Shown here: piece after piece, positions 16,540 through 24,257 of the stretch
How the letters are laid out: each line of letters starts with the position of its first letter
How positions within the stretch are numbered: position 1 is the first letter of the stretch
NCBI RefSeq assembly: GCF_014651835.1
Contig: NZ_BMXQ01000001.1
Span: 1,998,801 to 2,062,800, forward strand
DNA length: 64,000 nucleotides
Direction: 5' to 3'
Source of the DNA: Pigmentiphaga litoralis
GTDB taxonomy: Bacteria; Pseudomonadota; Gammaproteobacteria; Burkholderiales; Burkholderiaceae_B
Translations under genes and position numbers: made by a program
Notes under the pieces: model-generated
Seen by the model: the letters and a program-made list of their open reading frames with translations, nothing else
Told to the model about the DNA's origin: nothing
Database searches by the model: none

Positions 16540-18252
16540 ATGAAACACGCTCTGCACGAAGTTGTCCGGTCCGCGGTTGGCGTCGGACTCGGCGTCGGTA
16601 TGGTCGTCACCCTGTCGGCATGTTCCGGCGACGATGACGACGCGCCGGCCCCCTCGCCCACCTTCTCTCAATCCTGCTCCGCCCTGGTTGGCCGCGCTGT
16701 TCCAGGCGGGTCGGTCAGCACCGCCGAGTTCGTGGCGGCCACCAGCGGCGCCGTCACGGCGTCGTCCTTTCCGGACCACTGCCTGGCGCGCGGGGCCATG
16801 AATGCGCGAACCGGCATCGATGGCAAGCCGTATGCGCTGGGCTTCGAACTGCGCCTGCCCGTGACCTGGAACAGCCGCTTCTACTACCAGGGCGGCAGCG
16901 GCGTGGACGGCACGCTGTTCGTGGCCACGGGCGCGTATCCGGCTGGCGGCAATACCCGCAACGCCTTGCTGGACGGCTATGCCGTCGTCACCACGGACTC
17001 GGGCCACCGTGCCGAAACCGGCGTGGCCAACGGATCCTATCTGTTTGCCGTCGACCCGCAGGCGCGACTGGAATACGGCGACCAGCAGGTGCCGCAGGTC
17101 ACCGCCGCCGCCAAACAGGTGATCAACACCTTTTATGGCAAGGCGCCCGACAAGTCCTACTTTGTGGGCTGCTCGAACGGCGGGCGCCAGGCCATGATTG
17201 CCGCGCAGCGTTATCCCGCGTTGTTCGACGGCATCGTTGCCGCTGCGCCGGGCTTTCGCCTGACGCAGGCAGCGGTGCAGGGGTCGGTGTACCAGACGCA
17301 ATTGCTCGCGACCATTGCCCCCACCGGCGCCGACGGACGTCCCGACATCAGCCAGTCACTGACCGATACCGACCTCAAGAGCATCAGCAATCGCATCCTG
17401 CAAAGCTGCGACGCGCTCGATGGCGCGACCGATGGCATCGTCAGCAAGCTGAGCGCATGCCAGCCCGACCCGGCGGCCTGGGCTTGCACTGCAGGCCAGA
17501 CTACGGACTGCCTGACGCCGGCCAAGGCTGCCGTCGTCAAACAACTCTTTGCAGGCGCCAAGACATCCACCGGCGCGCAGATCTATGAGCGGTGGTCTTT
17601 CGATCCGGGCATTGCCGATCCCGGCGCATGGCGCACCTGGTTCCTGGGCAGCCGGTCACCGAACAATGCGCTGCTCAGCATCTTCGCGGGCGAGCTCTCG
17701 CACATCTACACGTCGCCGCCCACGATCACGCCGGACCTGTACGGCTATTCGCTGACTGCCAACGTCGACGCCGAGTACGCCAAGACGCGTGCCACGACGC
17801 CGGTCTACACCGTATCGGCCGAGTCCTTCACCAACGCCGAATCGCCCAACCTGGACGCCTTCAAGGCGCGCGGCGGCAAGCTGCTGATGTTCAATGGCAC
17901 CGCCGACCCGGCGTTTTCGTTCCCGGACATCGAAGCCTATTACCGCAAGGTGCAGGCACGCTACGGCAGCGACAACGCCGCCGAAAGCGCGCGGCTGTTT
18001 GCCGTTCCGGGCATGGCGCATTGCAGTGGTGGCAGCTATGGCACCGACCAGTTCGATGCCTTCGGTGCGCTGGTGAAGTGGGTGGAACAAGGCGCCGCGC
18101 CCGACGCCATGGTCGCCACCGCGCGCGCCGCGGCAGGCGCCCCGTGGCCCGGCCGCACGCGTCCGCTGTGCAGCTACCCGAAAGAAGCCATCTACAAAGG
18201 CACCGGCAGCATTGAAGACGCTGCCAGCTTCGAGTGCCGTGCGCCCAGTTGA
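16540..18252 (+). CDS. Tannase/feruloyl-esterase family lipoprotein
   Basis: 570 residues. A lipoprotein signal (lipobox LSAC, Cys28) is followed by an acidic DDDD stretch, so it should be membrane-anchored outside the cytoplasm. The alpha/beta hydrolase core shows the tannase-family CS-D-HC arrangement: VGCSNGG (Cys211-Ser212), Asp456 in NGTADPAFSF and His494-Cys495 in GMAHCSGG; the two cysteines are expected to bond. Family members cleave gallate, ferulate or other aromatic esters. ATG 16540 was chosen because AAGGA lies five bases before it. A second paralogue lies at 35213-36850. Confidence 0.85.
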   Translation: MKHALHEVVRSAVGVGLGVGMVVTLSACSGDDDDAPAPSPTFSQSCSALVGRAVPGGSVSTAEFVAATSGAVTASSFPDHCLARGAMNARTGIDGKPYALGFELRLPVTWNSRFYYQGGSGVDGTLFVATGAYPAGGNTRNALLDGYAVVTTDSGHRAETGVANGSYLFAVDPQARLEYGDQQVPQVTAAAKQVINTFYGKAPDKSYFVGCSNGGRQAMIAAQRYPALFDGIVAAAPGFRLTQAAVQGSVYQTQLLATIAPTGADGRPDISQSLTDTDLKSISNRILQSCDALDGATDGIVSKLSACQPDPAAWACTAGQTTDCLTPAKAAVVKQLFAGAKTSTGAQIYERWSFDPGIADPGAWRTWFLGSRSPNNALLSIFAGELSHIYTSPPTITPDLYGYSLTANVDAEYAKTRATTPVYTVSAESFTNAESPNLDAFKARGGKLLMFNGTADPAFSFPDIEAYYRKVQARYGSDNAAESARLFAVPGMAHCSGGSYGTDQFDAFGALVKWVEQGAAPDAMVATARAAAGAPWPGRTRPLCSYPKEAIYKGTGSIEDAASFECRAPS

Positions 18253-18328
18253 ATGAGCGCCTGAGGTAAGTCGTACTCCGGGCGGCGCGTTCGGGTTTGT
18301 CTCGATGCGACCGCCCTTTCCGATTTGT

Positions 18329-18365
18329 ATAGTTATAAAACATATCTATTATTGTTTATAACTAT
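18329..18365. promoter_or_regulatory. AT-rich palindromic operator candidate
   Basis: The arms ATAGTTATAAAACA and TGTTTATAACTAT are complementary except for one extra A and are separated by ten AT-rich bases. The site is 41 bases before the start of the acetoacetyl-CoA synthetase-like gene and stands out in GC-rich surroundings. Size and symmetry fit a MarR- or TetR-type operator; the MarR gene at the end of this gene string is the obvious candidate. Confidence 0.6.
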
Positions 18366-18405
18366 CTGGCAAGGACGGCATCGGCCCCTGCCATCGGGAG
18401 ACAGC

Positions 18406-20406
18406 ATGCAAGAAGGCGACGAACTCTGGCGCCCGACGCCCGCGCAGGTGGCGGGCACCCGCCTCGCCGCATTCACCACGTGGCTGGCGCACGCGCGCAA
18501 CCTGACATTCAACGACTATCAGGCGTTGTGGCAATGGTCGGTCGACGATCCGGACGCCTTCTGGTCCGCCGTGTGGACCTTCTGCGATGTGCGCGCCGAC
18601 GGCTCGGCCGAACCTGTCCTGGCTTCCCGCAGCATGCCCGGGGCACGCTGGTTTCCGAATGCGCGCCTCAATTACGCCGAACATGTGTTCCGGCACACTG
18701 CCAGCGCGATGCCTGCCCTGCTCGCCCGCAGTGAAGGCCAACCCGATCGCAAGGTCAGCTGGACCGAACTGGAGCGGGCAACCGGCGCGTTGGCGGCCAG
18801 CCTGCGCGCGCTGGGCGTGCAGGCAGGGGACCGGGTCGTGTCCTATATGCCGAACACCCCCGAAACCGTCATTGCCTTCCTGGCGAGCGCCAGCCTTGGC
18901 GCCATCTGGTCAAGCTGCTCGCCCGAAATGGGCCTGTCGGTCGTCGTGGACCGTTTCCAGCAGATTGAGCCCAAGGTCCTGTTCGCAGTCGACGGCTACC
19001 GCTATAACGGCAAGCCGCATGACCGCGCCAGCGTGGTCCGCGACCTGATCGATGCCTTGCCGACCCTGACCTGTGTGGTGCATGTTCCACGCAGCGACGG
19101 ACCGCAAGACGCTTTCGCCATCTCGACGCCCGACTGGAAGCATGTCCGCAAATGGAACGACCTGACTCGCGGCGCCGCGCCATTGCGTTTTGAACGGCTG
19201 CCTTTCGACCATCCGCTGTGGATCGTGTATTCGTCGGGCACGACCGGTCTGCCCAAGGCGATGGTGCATGGGCACGGCGGCATCGTTCTCACGCATCTCA
19301 AGACGCATCAGCTGCAGCACGACGTGCGGCCCGGCGACCGGTTCATGTTCCTGGGCAGCACGGGCTGGATCGTCTGGAATCTGATGGTCGGCGGTCTTCT
19401 GTCAGGCGCCACCGTGGTGCTGTCGGACGGCAATCCTGCGTGGCCCGACGCGCAGGCACTATGGCGGTTCATCGACGAGCAGGCCGTGACCCACCTCGGC
19501 TGCGGCGCGGCCTTCCTGATCCAGAACATGAAAGACGGCGTCGAACCGGCGGGCACGTTCGCGGCGCTGCGCGCGATCAACTCCACCGGATCGCCGCTAC
19601 CGCTCGAGGCCTATGCCTGGGTCTACCGACACGTCAAGGCAGATGTGTGGCTGGCGTCGATCAGTGGCGGCACCGACATCGCCTCCGGCTTCGTGGCCTG
19701 CGCGCCGACCCTGCCCGTGAACGCGGGCGAAATCCAATGCCGCGAACTGGGTGTGGCCGCCCATGCCTACAACGAAGATGGCCACGCAGTGATTGGCGAA
19801 GTGGGCGAACTCGTGATCACGCAGCCCATGCCGTCCATGCCGCTGTACTTCTGGAACGATCCCGCCAACGCGCGCTACCTGGGCAGCTACTTCGACACCT
19901 TCCCTGGGGTGTGGCGGCATGGCGACTGGATCCGCTTTACGGACCGCGGCACCGCCGTCATCTACGGGCGTTCAGACACCACGATCAACCGGCACGGCAT
20001 CCGCATGGGTACCGCCGAGATCTACCGTGTCGTCGAAGACATGCCCGAAGTCGCCGACAGTCTGGTCGTGGATCTGGAGTACCTGGGCCGCCCGTCCTAC
20101 ATGCCGCTGTTCGTGGTGCTGGCGCCCGGCGTCGGCATGGACGAATCGCTCAAGGCGCGCATCAAGGACCAGATTCGCACCAAGGCGTCGGCGCGGCACG
20201 TGCCCAACGACGTCTTTGCCGTGCCTGCCATCCCGCGCACGCTGACCGGAAAAAAGATGGAACTGCCGATCCGCAAGCTGCTGCTGGGCGCCGACCCCGC
20301 CAAGGTGGCCAGCCCCGACGCCATGGCCAATCCGGACAGCATGCCGCTGTTCATCGAACTGAAAACCCGCCTGGACGCGCTGCTGAGCCAGCCCCGGGCG
20401 AGCTGA
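18406..20406 (+). CDS. Acetoacetate-CoA ligase-like acyl-CoA synthetase
   Basis: 666 residues, ANL adenylating-enzyme superfamily. Motifs: WIVYSSGTTGLPKAMVHGHG (phosphate loop), INSTGSPLP, SISGGTDIASGF, GRSDTTINRHGIRMGTAEIY (hinge) and TLTGKKMELPIRKLL with the catalytic Lys near the C terminus. Length and the N-terminal ELWRPTPAQVAGTRLAAF match acetoacetyl-CoA synthetases, which activate acetoacetate with ATP and CoA. In this gene setting it could act on another keto acid. ATG 18406 has GGGAG six bases upstream. It is the first gene of an apparent ligase-amidohydrolase-bug-marR transcript. Confidence 0.88.
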   Translation: MQEGDELWRPTPAQVAGTRLAAFTTWLAHARNLTFNDYQALWQWSVDDPDAFWSAVWTFCDVRADGSAEPVLASRSMPGARWFPNARLNYAEHVFRHTASAMPALLARSEGQPDRKVSWTELERATGALAASLRALGVQAGDRVVSYMPNTPETVIAFLASASLGAIWSSCSPEMGLSVVVDRFQQIEPKVLFAVDGYRYNGKPHDRASVVRDLIDALPTLTCVVHVPRSDGPQDAFAISTPDWKHVRKWNDLTRGAAPLRFERLPFDHPLWIVYSSGTTGLPKAMVHGHGGIVLTHLKTHQLQHDVRPGDRFMFLGSTGWIVWNLMVGGLLSGATVVLSDGNPAWPDAQALWRFIDEQAVTHLGCGAAFLIQNMKDGVEPAGTFAALRAINSTGSPLPLEAYAWVYRHVKADVWLASISGGTDIASGFVACAPTLPVNAGEIQCRELGVAAHAYNEDGHAVIGEVGELVITQPMPSMPLYFWNDPANARYLGSYFDTFPGVWRHGDWIRFTDRGTAVIYGRSDTTINRHGIRMGTAEIYRVVEDMPEVADSLVVDLEYLGRPSYMPLFVVLAPGVGMDESLKARIKDQIRTKASARHVPNDVFAVPAIPRTLTGKKMELPIRKLLLGADPAKVASPDAMANPDSMPLFIELKTRLDALLSQPRAS

Positions 20407-20419
20407 CCAAGGACATCCC

Positions 20420-21283
20420 ATGGATATCAACAACCTGATTGCGATCGACATGCATGTGCATGCCGAAGTCTCGTGCCGCTGCGCCCCCGACCTGTTTGGA
20501 AAGGAGTTCGACGACGCCGCCGAAAAGTACTTCAAGTTCGTGCACCGGCCCACCATTCCCGAGACCATCGCGCGCTATCGCGCATCGAAAGTCGGCTTGG
20601 TCATGTTCACCGTGGACGCGGAATCGAATATGGGCCGTCGGCGCATTCCAAACGAAGAGATTGCCGAAGCGGCGCTTGAAAACCAGGACATGATGCGGGC
20701 CTTTGCCAGCATCGATCCGCACAAGGGCAAGATGGGCGCCCGTGAAGCGCGGCGGCTGATCGACGACTACAAGGTTGCAGGCTTCAAGTTCCATCCGACC
20801 GTGCAGGGCTTTTTCCCCAACGACGAGATGGCCTATCCGCTGTACGAAGTGATCGCTGAAGCCGGACTGCCCGCCATCTTCCACAGCGGCCACTCGGGCA
20901 TCGGCACCGGCATGCGCGGCGGCGGCGGGCTCAAGCTCAAATATTCCAACCCCATACACCTGGACGACGTCGCGGCCGATTTTCCTGACATGAAAATCAT
21001 CATCGCCCATCCGTCGTGGCCCTGGCAGGACGAAGCCTTGTCGGTCTGTCTCCACAAGCCGAATGTGTGGATCGACCTCTCGGGCTGGTCGCCCAAATAT
21101 TTCCCGAAAGAACTGATCCAGCAGGCCAACACCCAGCTCAAGAGCCGGATGCTGTTCGGATCCGACTTTCCGCTCATCACGCCCGAGCGCTGGATGAGCG
21201 ACTTCGAAACGGCCGGCTTCCGGCCCGATGTCCACCCCCTGATCCTGAAAGACAACGCCGCAGCCTTGCTTGGCTTTGCCTGA
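20420..21283 (+). CDS. Amidohydrolase_2-family metal-dependent hydrolase/decarboxylase
   Basis: 287 residues, TIM-barrel metal enzyme. Candidate metal residues: His in AIDMHVHAE, His in FKFHPTVQGF, His in AIFHSGHSG, His in IIAHPSWPWQDEA and Asp in MLFGSDFPL. The subfamily resembles ACMSD and resorcylate decarboxylases, which act on aromatic acids or their ring-cleavage products; the exact reaction cannot be named. It starts 13 bases after the ligase stop. No signal peptide, so cytoplasmic. Confidence 0.82.
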   Translation: MDINNLIAIDMHVHAEVSCRCAPDLFGKEFDDAAEKYFKFVHRPTIPETIARYRASKVGLVMFTVDAESNMGRRRIPNEEIAEAALENQDMMRAFASIDPHKGKMGAREARRLIDDYKVAGFKFHPTVQGFFPNDEMAYPLYEVIAEAGLPAIFHSGHSGIGTGMRGGGGLKLKYSNPIHLDDVAADFPDMKIIIAHPSWPWQDEALSVCLHKPNVWIDLSGWSPKYFPKELIQQANTQLKSRMLFGSDFPLITPERWMSDFETAGFRPDVHPLILKDNAAALLGFA

Positions 21284-21328
21284 CAGCTTGTTCCTCTGCC
21301 CATGACATCGATAAAAAACGGAGACACC

Positions 21329-22303
21329 ATGCGCATCTTTTCCTTGTCCTGCAGCACCTTGCTGGCGGCCGGGCTGACCCTGACGGCCAGCCTGCCCCTG
21401 GCCGCCCAGACCTATCCGACCAAGCCGGTCCACATCGTGGCGCCCTTCGTGCCGGGCGGGCCGGTCGACATCATGGCCCGCATCCTGTCCGAAAAGCTGT
21501 CGGCGTCGATGGGCACCACCGTGATCGTGGAAAACCGGCCGGGTGCGGGCGGCAATGTGGGCGCCGAATACGTGGCCCGGGCCGCGGCCGACGGCCATAC
21601 CTTGTTGCTGGCGTCGGGCAGCATCCTGACCATGAACGAGGCGATCTACCCGACCCTGAACTTCAGTCCGTCCAAAGACCTGGCGCCGATCACGGTGGTG
21701 GGCGACATGCCGCTGATCGTGGCCATCCACGCCGACGTGCCGGCAAAAACCCTCAAGGAATTCGTCAGCTATGCGGAAAAGCGCGAGACGTTCTTCAGTT
21801 CGCCGGGCAATGGCACGACCGGTCATGCCGCAACCGCGCTGCTGAACACCACGGCAAACACCAAGGTCACGCATGTTCCGTACAAGGGCGGATCAGAATC
21901 GGCGCGGGCCGTGCTGACCGGGATGGTGACCGGGGCCATCGACACGCCGCCGTCCTTGCTGCCGCATATCCGCACCGGCAAGGTGCGTGCGTTGGCGGTG
22001 GCCGGGCCCAGCCGCCTGGATCAACTGCCTGACGTGCCGACCACGACAGAGGCCGGCATGCCCGATCTGCAGGTGCTGACGTGGTTCGCGCTGGTTGCGC
22101 CCGCGGCGACGCCACCCCAGGTGATCGACCGCATCAACAAGGAAGTGCGACAGGCGCTGGCTCTGGATGATGTCAAGAAACGTTTCGACGGCATGGGGAT
22201 CCGGCCTGCCGGCAACACCCCGCAAGAGTTCGCCAGCTTCGCGGCAGCCGAACGGAACAAATGGGGTAGGATTATCAAGCAGGCAAACATACGCATCGAA
22301 TAA
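21329..22303 (+). CDS. Bug-family periplasmic solute-binding protein
   Basis: 324 residues with a signal peptide ending LPLAAQTYP, then PTKPVHIVAPFVPGGPVDIMARIL, VENRPGAGGNVGAEYVARAAADGHTL and HVPYKGGSESARAVLTG. It should present a substrate to an uptake system or sensor, most likely the compound processed by the ligase and amidohydrolase. CGGAG lies before ATG 21329, which also puts the signal peptide first. The MarR gene follows by 18 bases. Confidence 0.92.
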   Translation: MRIFSLSCSTLLAAGLTLTASLPLAAQTYPTKPVHIVAPFVPGGPVDIMARILSEKLSASMGTTVIVENRPGAGGNVGAEYVARAAADGHTLLLASGSILTMNEAIYPTLNFSPSKDLAPITVVGDMPLIVAIHADVPAKTLKEFVSYAEKRETFFSSPGNGTTGHAATALLNTTANTKVTHVPYKGGSESARAVLTGMVTGAIDTPPSLLPHIRTGKVRALAVAGPSRLDQLPDVPTTTEAGMPDLQVLTWFALVAPAATPPQVIDRINKEVRQALALDDVKKRFDGMGIRPAGNTPQEFASFAAAERNKWGRIIKQANIRIE

Positions 22304-22321
22304 CTACGTACCGCCCTCCTC

Positions 22322-22798
22322 TTGACCTCTGCACCAGCCCCCGACACCTCCCGCGACTTTTCTTCCAGTGACACGCTGAACGAAGACTTCCTTTTAGGAC
22401 TGGTCGGCCACAGCGCGCGGCTGGCATCGTCCAGCATCCGCCCGCTGTTTGTCGAAAGGATGGCGCAGTACGACCTGCGGCAGGCCGAATTTGCCGTGCT
22501 GTCGCTGCTGCAGGCCAACCCGGGCATCAGCCAGCGCCGTCTGGCCGATGCCATCAACGTCTCACCGCCGAACATGGCGGCCGTGCTGGCGCGGCTGGTG
22601 GAACGGGGATTGGTGCAGCGGCAACGCGACGCCGCCGACCAGCGCACGCAGGTGCTGGCGCTGACCAAGGCGGGCGAGCTGTTGTATCGGCGGGCCGCGG
22701 CGACCGTGGCGACGCTGGAGCGCGAGGCCACCGCCATCCTGAGCGACAAGGAACTGGCCGAACTGCTCAGGCTGCTGCGGAAATTGTCGGGCCGCTAA
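22322..22798 (+). CDS. MarR-family transcriptional regulator
   Basis: 158 residues. The winged helix spans about residues 45-110: FAVLSLLQANPGISQRRLADAINVSPPNMAAVLARLVERGLVQRQRDAADQRTQVLALT. The start is a TTG without a clear ribosome site, so the exact N terminus is uncertain. It is the last gene of the string that begins with the acetoacetyl-CoA synthetase-like gene and probably regulates it through the AT-rich palindrome at 18329-18365; that link is inference. Confidence 0.82.
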   Translation: MTSAPAPDTSRDFSSSDTLNEDFLLGLVGHSARLASSSIRPLFVERMAQYDLRQAEFAVLSLLQANPGISQRRLADAINVSPPNMAAVLARLVERGLVQRQRDAADQRTQVLALTKAGELLYRRAAATVATLEREATAILSDKELAELLRLLRKLSGR

Positions 22799-22814
22799 GG
22801 GGCCGACCTGCGAC

Positions 22815-23945
22815 TCAGGTCCGATCGGCCGGCTTGGCGGGCGACACCGGCGGCAGCACGTGGATCACTGCGCGGCTGGCCGTTTCGCGTTCTTCCTGCA
22901 CGGCCCGCAGCCATTCGCGCCACACCGCGACAAGCAAGGCCATCAATACCGGACCAACGAACAGGCCAACCAGGCCCATCGTTTGCACGCCCCCCACCAG
23001 ACCCATGAAGGTCGGCAGGAAAGGCAGCTTGACCGGGCCACCCACCAGACGCGGGCGCAGGGTCTTGTCGACAATGAACAGCTCGATGGTGCCCCAGGCG
23101 AACAGGGACAGGCCGGCGACCAGGTTGCCCGAGCCCACCAGATAGAGCGACACCAGCGAAAACGCAAGTGGCGCGCCCCCGGGGATAAGCGCCATGAACC
23201 CGGTCACCAGCCCCAGCAGGACGGGCGACGGGACGCCAGCGATCCAGTAGGCCGTGCCCAGCACCACCGCCTCGCCCACGGCGATCAGGCCCATTCCGGT
23301 GACGGTGGCGCTGACGGTGGCCGGCACCACGCGGGAAAACTGCACCCACCGCGCGGGCAGGATGCGTTCTCCGACGATGTCGAGCTGCGTCACGATCCGG
23401 TCGCCGTCCTTGTAGACGAAGAACAGGATGATCAGCATGAACACGATCGTCAGCGCGAAATGGAAGGCGTTGCCCGTGGTGGACAGCACCACCCGGTAGA
23501 TATTGCCCAGATGCTCGCCGCTGATCAGCTGCACCCACGATCCCAGCGCCTGGGGCTGGCTCAGGTGTTCCTGCCAGTAGCCCGCCATCCGATCGCCGAT
23601 CAAGGGCAGGCCGACCAGCCAGTTCGGCACCGGCATGCCATAGCGGTTGCCCGCCAGCAACCAGCCCACGAAATTGCTGGCTTCATGGATGCCGTACGAG
23701 GCGGCCAGCGACAAGGGCACGACCAGTCCCACCAGGATCACGATCAGCGCCACCGCCGCCGCAGCCGTATTGCGGCCGCCCAGGGCGCGCCGCAACTTCT
23801 GAAAGAGCGGCCAGCTGGCAAAGCCGATGATCAGCGCGGCCAGGCCGGGTACCAGGAAACCACTGAAGAAATAGACGCCCGCGGCGAGCACCAGGACCAG
23901 CAGCCAGCGGGCAACGAGTCGGGCGGAGAAAACAGGTGACGTCAT
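22815..23945 (-). CDS. AI-2E family transporter (PerM/YdiK-like)
   Basis: 376 residues with about seven or eight membrane helices. The family features are VPGLAALIIGFASWPLFQKL near the N terminus, FFVYKDGDRI before the central helices, GFMALIPGGAPLA, and DKTLRPRLVGG with LPTFMGLVGGVQTMGLVGLFVGPVLMALL at the end. Members are inner-membrane exporters with varied or unknown substrates; the AI-2 link rests on one E. coli protein. It converges on the MarR gene, 16 bases apart. Confidence 0.85.
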   Translation of the reverse strand: MTSPVFSARLVARWLLVLVLAAGVYFFSGFLVPGLAALIIGFASWPLFQKLRRALGGRNTAAAAVALIVILVGLVVPLSLAASYGIHEASNFVGWLLAGNRYGMPVPNWLVGLPLIGDRMAGYWQEHLSQPQALGSWVQLISGEHLGNIYRVVLSTTGNAFHFALTIVFMLIILFFVYKDGDRIVTQLDIVGERILPARWVQFSRVVPATVSATVTGMGLIAVGEAVVLGTAYWIAGVPSPVLLGLVTGFMALIPGGAPLAFSLVSLYLVGSGNLVAGLSLFAWGTIELFIVDKTLRPRLVGGPVKLPFLPTFMGLVGGVQTMGLVGLFVGPVLMALLVAVWREWLRAVQEERETASRAVIHVLPPVSPAKPADRT

Positions 23946-24205
23946 TAGTCTGGGAGGGGTGCGAGCTAGAGGACAGCCTCACTGTACCAGCACTGACCGG
24001 CGGCCCGGCGCGCCAGTTTCCGGCAAGATTCGATCGAGTGGCGTCGGCAGGCGCCTGACCTGGAACATTCACGTACTGGAAAGTGCGAAGACGGCCGTCA
24101 CGCTGTCGCAGATTCGGCCACATCCCGACGCATTTGCGATGAACTCATCCGTGTGAATGCTTTGCGTGTGATAGTGTTTCGGGCGGCATTGCGACCGTTC
24201 GCCCG

Positions 24206-24229
24206 GCTGCGAGCCAGTGGGCTCGCAGC
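24206..24229. other. Perfect 10-base hairpin at the 5' end of the EIIC-EAL gene
   Basis: GCTGCGAGCC and GGCTCGCAGC pair perfectly around the tetraloop AGTG. It lies 29 bases before ATG 24258. If a GTG at 24153 is the true start, the hairpin is inside the coding sequence. There is no T run after it, so it is not a standard terminator. Confidence 0.7.
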
Positions 24230-24257
24230 GCCCTCCCAGTCACCTCAAACGTGGAAG

